In this document: positions 7,081-15,613 of the stretch, in pieces
How positions within the stretch are numbered: the first letter of the stretch is position 1
Layout: every line of letters begins with the position of its first letter
The notes under the pieces: model-generated
Databases searched by the model: none
Told to the model about the DNA's origin: nothing
Seen by the model: only the letters and a program-made list of their open reading frames with translations
From: Rubrivivax sp.
GTDB taxonomy: Bacteria > Pseudomonadota > Gammaproteobacteria > Burkholderiales > Burkholderiaceae_C
Length of the DNA: 64,000 bases
Reading direction: 5' to 3'
NCBI GenBank assembly: GCA_019635315.1
Contig: JAHBZT010000004.1
Coordinates: forward strand, 1-64,000
Program-made: the position numbers and the translations under genes

Positions 7081-8649
7081 TCAGGCCAGGGTGCCGGGTG
7101 ACGTGTCGGCCGCCGGGTCGCCGTCCAGCGGCAGCCACACGCGCACGCGGCCGCCGCCGCCGGGCCGGTTGTCGATCTCCACGCGCCCGCCGAGCAGCCT
7201 GGCGCGCTCGCGCATGCCCAGCAGGCCGTAGGACCCGGGGCGCGCGCGCGCCGGCAGCTGGAAGCCGATGCCGTCGTCCTGCACCGTGAGCTGCAGCTCG
7301 CCGTCGCGGCAGCGCAGCGCGACCTGCACGTGGCGCGCCTTCGCGTGGCGCGCGGCGTTGGTCAGCGCCTCCTGCACCATGCGGTAGACGGCGATGGCCA
7401 GCCGCTCCCCCGGTTCGGGCTGCAGCTCGTCGATCTCGACCTGCACCTGCATGCCCAGCCGGCGCGTGGCCTCCTCGGCCAGCCACTCGACCGCCGCCGC
7501 CAGCCCCAGGTCGTCCAGCATCAGCGGGCGCAGGTCGGCCGCGATGCGGCGCAGCGACGCCACCGTGTCGTCCAGCATCGCCAGCATGCCCTGCAGGCGC
7601 GGGTCGTCGATCGACATGCCGGCGGAGCCGGCGCAGCCGGCAAGGCCCAGCTTGAGCGCCGACAGGCGCTGGCCGAGTTCGTCGTGCAACTCGCGTGCGA
7701 TGCGCCGGCGTTCCTGCTCGCGCGCGTCGACGACGCTGGCCGACAGGCCGCGCAGCGCCTGCCGCGAGCGCTGCAGCTCGGCGGCCTCGCGCCGGCGCTG
7801 CGTGACGTCGGCGACCACCATCTGTACCGTCGTGCGGCCGTGGTCCGGCAGCGCGGCGACCGCGATCTCCAGCTCGCGTTCGTCGCCGGGGCCGGCGGGC
7901 GCGGTACCGGCGGGCGGCGCGATCCTGGCCGGCAGCGGCGGCAGCCCGGTCTCGCCGGCCAGCGCACGCGCGACCTGCTCGCGCAGGGCCTCGCGCGCCT
8001 GCGGCGCCAGCAACTCGTAGACCTGGTGGCCGACCAGCGCGTGGCCCGAGTCGCGGCCCAGCAACCGGCCGGCGGCGCGGTTGGCGAAGACGATGCGGTC
8101 GCCGTCGGCGACCCAGATCGCGATCGGCGCCAGCTCGAGGATGGCGTCCAGCCGCAGCTGCAGGCGTTCGACCTGGTCGCGCAGCTGCTGCTCCTCGCCC
8201 AGGTCGCGCACCAGCGCCGCCAGCAACCGCTGCACGCCGCTGCCGACGGCCATGTCCACCGGCGACAGCGAGATCTCGACCGGGAAGGCGTTGCCGTCGG
8301 CGCGCAGCGCGCGCAGTCGCCGCGGCCGGTTGCGGTGCGCGTCCTGCGGCGCGGCCGCGAAGCGGTCGACCAGCTCGGCGTGGCGTTGCCGGCTCTCGGC
8401 AGGCAGGAAGCGCTCCAGCGGCTGACCCAGCGCCTGCGCGGCGCTGCAGCCGAACATGCGCTCAGCGGCCGGGTTGAAGGCCACGATGCGATGGTCCGCG
8501 TCGATGACGACGATGCCCTCGTGCGCCGCCTGCAGCAGCGGCGCCACGGCCGCCGACCCGCCCGCCGCCGGCGCGGCGCCGGCGGACGCCTGGCCGCCGG
8601 CCGGCGGGGGCCTGGCCGCGATCCCTGGGCTGCCGTTCGCGTCGTTCAT
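7081..8649 (-). CDS. PAS-domain sensor histidine kinase, NarX/DegS type
   Basis: A 522-residue soluble sensor kinase with no membrane segment. After an Ala/Gly/Pro-rich start come PAS domain 1 (about 37-150) and PAS domain 2 (about 165-288), then a HisKA_3 dimerisation helix with His322 in RRRIARELHDELGQRLSAL, and a HATPase_c domain with the N box around Asn431, DDGIGF at 458-463 and a GLLGM lid. PAS domains often bind haem, flavin or small ligands, and this would suit a cytoplasmic redox or oxygen sensor, but the ligand is not shown. An FNR-like box sits 57 bases upstream of the start. Confidence 0.92.
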   Translation of the reverse strand: MNDANGSPGIAARPPPAGGQASAGAAPAAGGSAAVAPLLQAAHEGIVVIDADHRIVAFNPAAERMFGCSAAQALGQPLERFLPAESRQRHAELVDRFAAAPQDAHRNRPRRLRALRADGNAFPVEISLSPVDMAVGSGVQRLLAALVRDLGEEQQLRDQVERLQLRLDAILELAPIAIWVADGDRIVFANRAAGRLLGRDSGHALVGHQVYELLAPQAREALREQVARALAGETGLPPLPARIAPPAGTAPAGPGDERELEIAVAALPDHGRTTVQMVVADVTQRRREAAELQRSRQALRGLSASVVDAREQERRRIARELHDELGQRLSALKLGLAGCAGSAGMSIDDPRLQGMLAMLDDTVASLRRIAADLRPLMLDDLGLAAAVEWLAEEATRRLGMQVQVEIDELQPEPGERLAIAVYRMVQEALTNAARHAKARHVQVALRCRDGELQLTVQDDGIGFQLPARARPGSYGLLGMRERARLLGGRVEIDNRPGGGGRVRVWLPLDGDPAADTSPGTLA

Positions 8650-8705
8650 CGCCTTGTCATGCTAAGCGGCGCGTCGCGGCGCGTGCGGCCACGCGGTGGC
8701 GGCGG

Positions 8706-8719
8706 TTTGCGCCGGATCA
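8706..8719 (-). promoter_or_regulatory. FNR/ANR-like box upstream of the kinase-regulator operon
   Basis: TTGCGCCGGATCAA matches TTGAT-N4-ATCAA at 8 of 10 fixed positions, with a perfect right half-site. A TAGCAT hexamer on the minus strand at 8664-8659 would put the start near 8652 and the box centre near -60, class I spacing. The rest of this 256-base gap between kinase and FNR-like gene shows no gene. Confidence 0.45.
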
Positions 8720-8905
8720 AGGCGCGACGGGACGCGGCACGTTCGGACAGTTCCTACACCGGCACGGAAGACTCCGAATCCACGCTGCGGTGTCGTCCGA
8801 TGTCCGGTTCGCGCGGCACGCCGATTGCCGGTGCATGGCCGTGGGCGCAATCTGGTGGACAGGCTGTGGACAGCTTCGTCCGCGCCGGTCGTCACGGAGA
8901 GAGCC

Positions 8906-9733
8906 TTGGACCTTTCGCCCACACCGCTGCTGGCGCGCCTGGAGGCGGCGCCGGCCTGGAGCGTTGACCGTCACCGCGCGATGCCGCCCGCCGGCGCCAC
9001 GCTGGGCGACGTCGTGCGTGCACTCGGTTTCGAGCCCGAGGGCGAGGCGGCCGGGCCCGCCTTCCCGGGCCTGGGCACGCAGCGCCTGCGTGCCGGCGCC
9101 ACGCTGTCGCGCGAGGGCGACCCCGCCGATGCGCTGTTCGTCGTGCGCTACGGCAGCTTCAAGTGCCAGCGCGTCTCCGAGGACGGCTACGAGCAGGTGC
9201 TGGCCTTCGCCGGACCGGGTGACGTGCTCGGCTTCGAGGCCCTGCACGTGGGGCGGCACACGACGGGCGCGGTCGCGCTGGAGGATGTCGGCGTCTTCGT
9301 GCTGCCGTGGGCCATGCTGCGCGAGGGGCGGCGCCAGTCGCCGGCGCTGGACCACGCGCTGCAGGTCGCGCTGAGCCGGCAGCTCGCGCGTGCGGCCGAG
9401 ATGGCGCAGATGATGGCCGCCGTGGCGGCGGAGGTGCGGCTCGCGCGCTTCGTGCAGTGGGTCTCGGCACGCGCCGCCGAGCGCGGGCTGTCGGCGACGC
9501 GGCTGCGCCTGAGCATGGGGCGGCGCGACATCGCCAGCCTGCTGGGCGTCGCGCACGAGACGGTCAGCCGCGCCTTCACGACGCTGGCCGACTGGGGCCT
9601 TCTGCACGTGAACAACCGCGACATCGAGATCCTCGACGCCGAGGCGCTGCGCGCCGCCACGCGCGTGACGCGCGGCCTGCCCGACGAACCGGCGGGCGCG
9701 CGGCGGTTGGCCCGCACACGCCTGGCGGCCTGA
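8906..9733 (+). CDS. Crp/Fnr-family regulator without Fe-S cysteines
   Basis: A 275-residue regulator with a ~50-residue N-terminal extension, a cyclic-nucleotide-binding-like beta-roll (about 58-165), a long dimerisation helix rich in Ala/Met, and a C-terminal helix-turn-helix. The recognition helix GVAHETVSRAF keeps the E-x-x-S-R triplet that in FNR reads TTGAT half-sites. FNR itself has four cysteines for a 4Fe-4S cluster; here there is only one, in FKCQRV, so direct oxygen sensing by that cluster is unlikely. The start chosen is TTG 8906, because GGAGAGAG (8897-8904 region) precedes it and an earlier start would be in AT/GC-mixed leader. It is a natural candidate to bind the nearby boxes. 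Confidence 0.85.
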   Translation: MDLSPTPLLARLEAAPAWSVDRHRAMPPAGATLGDVVRALGFEPEGEAAGPAFPGLGTQRLRAGATLSREGDPADALFVVRYGSFKCQRVSEDGYEQVLAFAGPGDVLGFEALHVGRHTTGAVALEDVGVFVLPWAMLREGRRQSPALDHALQVALSRQLARAAEMAQMMAAVAAEVRLARFVQWVSARAAERGLSATRLRLSMGRRDIASLLGVAHETVSRAFTTLADWGLLHVNNRDIEILDAEALRAATRVTRGLPDEPAGARRLARTRLAA

Positions 9734-9834
9734 AGGCGGCGGCGGACCGGCGTCGGCGCGGTGTCGCTGCGCCCAGGGGGCGTCGCGCGGGGCGTGCGGG
9801 GCGCGACCGGCTTTCAGCGGCTGGCGGCGGCCCT

Positions 9835-9886
9835 CAGTGGCCGTCGTCAGTGGCCGTCGTCAGTGGCCGTCGTCAGTGGCCGTCGA
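9835..9886. repeat. 13-bp tandem repeat, four copies
   Basis: CAGTGGCCGTCGT is repeated head to tail from 9835, 9848, 9861 and 9874 (the fourth ends in A). The array begins in the last codons and stop of the DUF2934 gene on the minus strand and runs past it, so each unit repeats the final codons plus the stop. The period is not a multiple of three. Confidence 0.95.
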
Positions 9887-10151
9887 CGGCCGAACGCTCG
9901 GCCTGCACCTCGTCGGCCTCGATCGCCTGTTCGGCGCGCAGCCAGTCGTCCATCGCCTGGCCATCGCCGCCGCCGCGCTGCTCGTAGAAGGCGTAGGCGA
10001 GCTGGCGCACGCGCTCGTCGCGCGGCAGGTCGTGGCCGTCGGGCTGCGGGGCCCGGGATTCCGGCTGCGCCGTGCGACGGCGCGGCTTGGCGGCCGCTGC
10101 GGCGGACGGGCGGGCCTTGGACGCGGGGGTCGTGCGGGCGGTGCTGGGCAT
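9873..10151 (-). CDS. Small DUF2934-domain protein
   Basis: A 92-residue protein. The first ~45 residues are basic and Ala/Pro-rich; the C-terminal half has the DUF2934 pattern RDERVRQLAYAFYEQRGG followed by DDWLRAEQ, a short helical motif of unknown function that is frequent in Proteobacteria next to stress and glycogen genes. The start is ATG 10151 with AAGGAA eight bases upstream; longer readings lack a ribosome-binding site. An FNR-like box lies 116 bases upstream. The stop is embedded in a 13-bp tandem repeat. Confidence 0.8.
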   Translation of the reverse strand: MPSTARTTPASKARPSAAAAAKPRRRTAQPESRAPQPDGHDLPRDERVRQLAYAFYEQRGGGDGQAMDDWLRAEQAIEADEVQAERSAVDGH

Positions 10152-10266
10152 GGCGGTTTCCTTGCAGGGCAGGGTGCGGCGGCAGGGCCTGCGGCGGCCG
10201 GCCGATGTCGGCGGCGCGGTCGCGCAGGTCAGGACCCGCAGCCTAAGCGCCATCGCGAGCGGGCCG

Positions 10267-10280
10267 TTGAGCGAGGTCAA
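10267..10280 (-). promoter_or_regulatory. FNR/ANR-like box upstream of the DUF2934 gene
   Basis: TTGAGCGAGGTCAA matches the FNR consensus at 8 of 10 fixed positions. A TAGGCT hexamer on the minus strand at 10245-10240 puts the start near 10233 and the box centre at about -41, the usual class II activating position. Confidence 0.5.
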
Positions 10281-10292
10281 GCCCGGCGGCGC

Positions 10293-11420
10293 TCAGCCGC
10301 CATCGCGGGGCGCGGCCCCGTCCTGCAGGAAGCGGCGATTGCGTTCGCGCAGCGCCGCCGCGGCGTCGTCGTACAGGAAGGGCAGGAAGGCGAAGCGACG
10401 GCCGCGCGTGACCGGCGTGACCGCGTGCAGCAGCGAGCAGCCGAAGACCACGCCGGCGCCGGGCGCGGGCTTGTAGGTGCGCGAGCCGAATTCCGGGAAG
10501 GCGATGCCGCCGCCGTCGAAGTCGTCGTTCAGGTTGACCGACAGCGCGAAGCGGCGGTGCGCCGTGCCGCGCGTCGTGTTGTCGCGGTGCGCGCGGAAGT
10601 GGCCGCCGTCGCGGCTGTCGTAGCAGGCGACGAGGTAGCGTTCCATGCGCGTGACCTCGAAGTTGCTCGCCTGGCGGATGGCGCTGGCGACGCGGCGGAT
10701 GACACGCTGCCGGATCTGCAGCTGCAGCGCCTCGTCCTCGATCAGGTGGTCCGAGCGCACCTTGTGGCGCGGGTCGTGCACGCCCACCGTGCGCCCGCCC
10801 ACGTCGCGCATGAAGCCCGAGACCTGGCCGCCGTGGCGTTCGTAGGCCTGCAGCAGCGTGGCGCAGAAGTCCGGCTCGAAGATGTCCGGGATCAGGATCA
10901 CCGGGGCATGCATCTCGAAGCCGGCGAAGCGGTCCACCGGCGGCAGCGCGCGCAGCAGGGCGACGACCTGGACGATGTCGGCGCCGTCGCGGGCGAAGGG
11001 CAGCACGGCGCGCACGCGCAGGTTGGGGTTGAGGATCACCCAGGCGGCGCGGAAGGCTTCGCCGTCCTGCGCGGACGGCTCGGCGGGCAGGGCGCCGTAG
11101 AGCCGGCTGACCCGGCCGTCGAAGTCCCAGAAGTGCCGGATGCCTGGCAGCGACATCGCGACGCGCGCCGCGGCCTCGTCCTGGGGATCCACGCTGACGC
11201 CGAAGAAGGCGATCCGGTCGTCGTCGAACAGCGCGCGGTGGTCGTGCGCGACGGCCAGCCGGCGCGCGGCCTCGGCATGGGCGGCGGACCCGAACAGGCA
11301 CAGCACCAGGTAGCGCCCGGCAGAGGTGTCGAAGGCGTAGTCGGCGTTGCCGGTGCTGCGCTGTCGAAACCAGGGCGCCGGGTCGCCGACACGCACAAGC
11401 CGGTACTGCGGTTCGCTCAT
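10293..11420 (-). CDS. Degenerate peroxiredoxin domain fused to 2OG-Fe(II) oxygenase
   Basis: A 375-residue two-domain protein. Residues 1-160 have the thioredoxin-fold layout of AhpC/TSA peroxiredoxins (VGDPAPWF, FFGVSVDPQDE, WVILNPNLRVRAVLPF), but the region where the peroxidatic Cys should be reads CLFGSAAHAEA, with Cys41 misplaced, so peroxidase activity is doubtful. Residues 170-355 form a prolyl-4-hydroxylase-type oxygenase with an intact iron triad His278-x-Asp280 and His332, and Arg341 to bind 2-oxoglutarate. The oxygenase half should therefore be active; the substrate is unknown. It follows tRNA-Arg by 33 bases on the same strand and may be co-transcribed with it. Confidence 0.85.
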   Translation of the reverse strand: MSEPQYRLVRVGDPAPWFRQRSTGNADYAFDTSAGRYLVLCLFGSAAHAEAARRLAVAHDHRALFDDDRIAFFGVSVDPQDEAAARVAMSLPGIRHFWDFDGRVSRLYGALPAEPSAQDGEAFRAAWVILNPNLRVRAVLPFARDGADIVQVVALLRALPPVDRFAGFEMHAPVILIPDIFEPDFCATLLQAYERHGGQVSGFMRDVGGRTVGVHDPRHKVRSDHLIEDEALQLQIRQRVIRRVASAIRQASNFEVTRMERYLVACYDSRDGGHFRAHRDNTTRGTAHRRFALSVNLNDDFDGGGIAFPEFGSRTYKPAPGAGVVFGCSLLHAVTPVTRGRRFAFLPFLYDDAAAALRERNRRFLQDGAAPRDGG

Positions 11421-11453
11421 CGCCTGGGCCTCGGTCGATGCAGCCTGGTGCGG

Positions 11454-11530
11454 TGGCCTGCCCGGAGGGACTCGAACCCCCGACCTGCTGCTTAGAAGGC
11501 AGCTGCTCTATCCAGTTGAGCTACGGGCAG
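11454..11530 (-). tRNA. tRNA-Arg (anticodon TCT)
   Basis: A 77-base cloverleaf on the minus strand with CCA encoded. The acceptor stem pairs CTGCCCG with CGGGCAG, the anticodon loop reads CTTCTAA with anticodon TCT, and the T loop is TTCGAGT. It reads AGA and AGG, rare codons in this GC-rich genome. Confidence 0.95.
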
Positions 11531-11583
11531 GCGGTGTGCCGGCATTCTAGGAGCCGCCCGCCGCCCGCGACGCGCCGGCGGCG

Positions 11584-12276
11584 TCAGCGCCGCTCGTACT
11601 GCTGGCTGCCGAACAGCACCTCGCGCGCGCGGTCGTCGACCAGCGGCTTGCGCTGCGCTGCGAGCACTTCGACACCGCGCTGCACGGCCGGGCGGGCGCC
11701 GATCTCGTCGAACCAGCCCTTCAGGTGCGGGTAGTCGTTCCAGTCGATGCCCTGGTTCTTCCAGCTGCGCAGCCAGGGGAAGGTGGCGATGTCGGCGATC
11801 GAATACTCGGGTCCGCCGATGTACTTCGACTTCGCCAGGCGCCGGTTGAGCACGCCGTACAGCCGCCTGGCCTCGTTCGTGTAGCGGTCGATGGCGTAGG
11901 GGATCTTCTCCGGCGCGTAGATGCGGAAGTGGTGCGCCTGGCCCAGCATCGGGCCGACGCCGCCCATCTGGAACATCAGCCACTGCAGCACCTCGTACTT
12001 GCCGCGCGTGCTGGCGGGCAGCAAGCGGCCGGTCTTGCCGGCCAGGTACAGCAGGATCGCGCCCGACTCGAACAGCGAGATCGGCTCGCCGTCCGGCCCC
12101 TCGGGGTCGACGATGGCCGGAATCTTGTTGTTCGGGCTGATGGCCAGGAACTCCGGCGCAAACTGCTCGCCGGCACCGATGTCCACGGCATGCACGCGGT
12201 ACGGCAGGCCGCACTCCTCCAGCATGATGTGGACCTTGTGGCCATTGGGCGTGGCCCACGAATACACTTCGATCAT
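11584..12276 (-). CDS. Glutathione S-transferase family protein (YfcG/Nu-like)
   Basis: A 230-residue cytosolic GST. The thioredoxin-like N-terminal domain begins IEVYSWATPNGHKVHIMLEE and has ISPNNKIPAIVD with the cis-Pro, then LFESGAILLYLAGKTG, the glutathione-binding ES pair. The C-terminal helical domain has the D-x-x-T/P-type folding box in YSIADIATFPWL. The TPNG motif in place of a catalytic Tyr/Ser/Cys is typical of YfcG/YghU Nu-class enzymes, which reduce disulfides with glutathione. The start ATG at 12276 was preferred to longer readings that run into the neighbouring gene on the other strand. Confidence 0.9.
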   Translation of the reverse strand: MIEVYSWATPNGHKVHIMLEECGLPYRVHAVDIGAGEQFAPEFLAISPNNKIPAIVDPEGPDGEPISLFESGAILLYLAGKTGRLLPASTRGKYEVLQWLMFQMGGVGPMLGQAHHFRIYAPEKIPYAIDRYTNEARRLYGVLNRRLAKSKYIGGPEYSIADIATFPWLRSWKNQGIDWNDYPHLKGWFDEIGARPAVQRGVEVLAAQRKPLVDDRAREVLFGSQQYERR

Positions 12277-12345
12277 CCCCAGCCCCCGGATGGCCGGCGC
12301 GACGCCGGCATGGCGGGCGCAACGGACTTGAGCGGACTCTAAACC

Positions 12346-13074
12346 ATGCTCGAAGGCATCAAGCGCTTGTTCGGCAGCCAGCCCGCCGACGCCACCAAGG
12401 GCTGGGAGGGCGTGGCGCCGTGGGCCGAGTCCAAGCAGTACACCTTCCGCGGCGTGCAGAGCGAGGGCTTCGTGATCGACGGCCGCCTGGGCGCCACGCC
12501 CTGGCGGCTGGAGTGGGGGCCTTCGCACCGGCCCTACATCCAGGGGCAGGAACTGCGCATCCGCTCCGAACTGGGCCTGTCGGCCGAGCTGCAGGTCGTG
12601 GTGATGAACCGCCACCTGCAGGAGGCGATGGAGAAGAGCATCTTCGAGCAGTATGTCGAGGGCGTGCAGACGCGCATCGACAACCAGACGCCGCCGGAGA
12701 TGCGCTGGCTGGTCATGTACCCCAAGCTGGCCGGCCACGAGATGAGCCCGCTGCGCGAGCGCTTCGTCGCGCTGGCCAGCATCAAGCCCTGGCTGCTGCA
12801 GTGGCTGGAGGGCCCGCTGACGCAGGCGCTGGCCGCGGTGCGCATCGAGCCGGCGACGCCGATGGTGCTGATGATCGGCCGCGGCCGCCTGATGCTGCGC
12901 ACCGCGCTGGCCGACGCCGAGGTCGAGTCGCTGCAGATGTGGCTGCGGCTGTTCGAGGTGGCCATGCGCGAGGCGCGGCGCGTCGCGATGGACACCGGCG
13001 AGACGATCTCGCCGAGCACCCACCCCAGCCTGTGGTCGACCAGCGCGCTGCCGGGCGACGAACGCAAGAAGTGA
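12346..13074 (+). CDS. Conserved hypothetical protein
   Basis: A 242-residue soluble protein with no signal peptide or membrane segment. It begins MLEGIKRLFG and has a mixed beta/alpha composition with TFRGVQSEGFVIDGRL, PWRLEWGPS and a long helical C-terminus (about 190-225). I recognise no catalytic motif. It is divergent from the GST gene (69 bases apart) and convergent with the acyl-CoA dehydrogenase. The codon pattern is typical of the genome, so it is a real gene of unknown role. Confidence 0.75.
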   Translation: MLEGIKRLFGSQPADATKGWEGVAPWAESKQYTFRGVQSEGFVIDGRLGATPWRLEWGPSHRPYIQGQELRIRSELGLSAELQVVVMNRHLQEAMEKSIFEQYVEGVQTRIDNQTPPEMRWLVMYPKLAGHEMSPLRERFVALASIKPWLLQWLEGPLTQALAAVRIEPATPMVLMIGRGRLMLRTALADAEVESLQMWLRLFEVAMREARRVAMDTGETISPSTHPSLWSTSALPGDERKK

Positions 13075-13077
13075 GGG

Positions 13078-13099
13078 CCGCGCGCCGGGCGGCGCGCGG
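13078..13099. terminator. GC hairpin between convergent genes
   Basis: A perfect 9-bp stem CCGCGCGCC/GGCGCGCGG with loop GGGC starts three bases after the stop of the hypothetical gene. There is no T tract, so it may be a two-way Rho-dependent boundary or transcript-stabilising hairpin instead of an intrinsic terminator. Confidence 0.4.
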
Positions 13100-13143
13100 C
13101 GCGTGAAACCTCCGCAGCGCGCCCGGCGCGGGCTCGGGCCGCG

Positions 13144-14370
<1,227 letters not shown>

Positions 14371-14427
14371 GCGGGTCTCCGTGGGGTGTCGGGGTGTCCG
14401 GGGGGCGGGGGCGTGCGGGCCGGGCGG

Positions 14428-15507
14428 TCAGCGCGCACGCTGCGCGAAGGACCAGCCGAGTTCGGCCAGCGGCCGCGCGCTGGCGCCGGTGCTGCGGGCC
14501 TGCTCGCTGGCCGCGGTGCCGTCGACGACGCGGCGCGCGATGCCCTGCACGATGGCGGCGATGCGGAACAGGTTGTAGGCGAGGTAGAAGTTCCAGTCCG
14601 AGCGCATCACGTCGAGGTCGCTGCGCCCGCTGCGCCGGAAGTAGCGCTCGATGTATTCGGCCTCGCTCGGGATGCCCAGCGCGGCGTGGTCCAGCCCGGC
14701 GATGCCGCGGAAGGTGCCGGGCGGGATGTGCCAGCTCATGCAGTGGTAGCTGAAGTCGGCCAGCGGGTGGCCCAGCGTCGACAGCTCCCAGTCCAGCACC
14801 GCCAGGATGCGCGGCTCGCTGGGGTGGAAGATCAGGTTGTCGAGCCGGTAGTCGCCGTGCACGATGCGCGGCTGCGCCTCGTCGCGCGCGCTGGCCGGGA
14901 TGTGCTCCGGCAGCCACTCGATCAGGCGGTCCATCGCGTCGATCGGCTCGGTGACCGAGGCCTGGTACTGCTTGGACCAGCGGCCGATCTGGCGCTCGAA
15001 GTAGTTGCCGGGCTTGCCGTAGTCCGCGAGGCCGACGACGGCCGGGTCGACGCGGTGCAGCGCCGCGATGACGCGGTTCATCTCGTCGTAGATCGCGCCG
15101 CGCTCGGCCGGGCTCATGTCGGGCAGCGCCTGGTTCCACAGCACGCGGCCGTGCACGCACCCCATCACGTAGAAGGCGCGGCCGATGACGCTCTCGTCGT
15201 CGCACAGCAGCAGCATCTGCGCCACCGGCACCTCGCTGCCGGCGAGCGCCTGCATGACGCGGAACTCGCGCTCGATGGCGTGCGCGGACGGCAGCAGCCT
15301 GGACACCGGGCCGGGCTTGCTGCGCATCACGTAGTCGCGCCCGGGCGTGCGCAGCCGGTAGGTGGGGTTGGACTGGCCGCCCTTGAACTGCTCCACCGCC
15401 AGCGGGCCGGCGAAGCCGTCCAGGTGCCGGCGCAGGTGGGCCTCCAGGGCCGCGGTGTCGAAGGCGTGGCTGGCGGCCACGGGCTTGGTGCCGGTGAACT
15501 GTTCCAT
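14428..15507 (-). CDS. Phosphotransferase family protein (APH-like, ACAD-associated)
   Basis: A 359-residue kinase-fold protein of the aminoglycoside-phosphotransferase superfamily. Visible are the ATP-site strand with YVMRSKPGP, the catalytic loop IVHGDYRLDNLIFHP (His-Gly-Asp and downstream Asn) and the metal-binding AVLDWELSTLGHPLADF. Proteins of this group beside acyl-CoA dehydrogenases are thought to phosphorylate 4-hydroxyacyl-CoA so that the dehydrogenase can complete its degradation, rather than antibiotics. ATG 15507 (MEQFTGTKP) was chosen over an upstream ATG 11 codons earlier because it matches the usual family start. Confidence 0.9.
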   Translation of the reverse strand: MEQFTGTKPVAASHAFDTAALEAHLRRHLDGFAGPLAVEQFKGGQSNPTYRLRTPGRDYVMRSKPGPVSRLLPSAHAIEREFRVMQALAGSEVPVAQMLLLCDDESVIGRAFYVMGCVHGRVLWNQALPDMSPAERGAIYDEMNRVIAALHRVDPAVVGLADYGKPGNYFERQIGRWSKQYQASVTEPIDAMDRLIEWLPEHIPASARDEAQPRIVHGDYRLDNLIFHPSEPRILAVLDWELSTLGHPLADFSYHCMSWHIPPGTFRGIAGLDHAALGIPSEAEYIERYFRRSGRSDLDVMRSDWNFYLAYNLFRIAAIVQGIARRVVDGTAASEQARSTGASARPLAELGWSFAQRAR

Positions 15508-15566
15508 GCGTCGGGCTCCGTTCAAGCCAAGGACCGGCACGGATCCGGCGCTGCCGGTCCGTCGCC

Positions 15567-15612
15567 GGCGCCCCCTCGGGGGGCAGCGACCGGGAGGGAG
15601 CGTGGGGGCGCC
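15567..15612. repeat. REP-like palindromic intergenic element
   Basis: Outer arms GGCGCCCCC (15567-15575) and GGGGGCGCC (15604-15612) pair perfectly around a 28-base centre that contains a shorter CCCCC/GGGGG pairing and GGGGGGCAGCGACCG. This pattern of paired C/G blocks around an AGCGACC core is common between genes in Burkholderiales. It lies one base before the stop of the Crp-type gene and may act in mRNA ends. Confidence 0.6.
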
Positions 15613-15613
15613 A

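Noticed and set aside
12328-12341. A weaker TTGAG-N4-CTCTA motif before the hypothetical gene at 12346
   Set aside because: Only 6 to 7 of 10 positions match and there is no -10 at the right distance, so it was not called an FNR-like box.
14428-15507. Reading of the APH-like protein as an antibiotic phosphotransferase
   Set aside because: The neighbouring acyl-CoA dehydrogenase and the ACAD10/11-type sequence pattern fit a metabolic kinase better.
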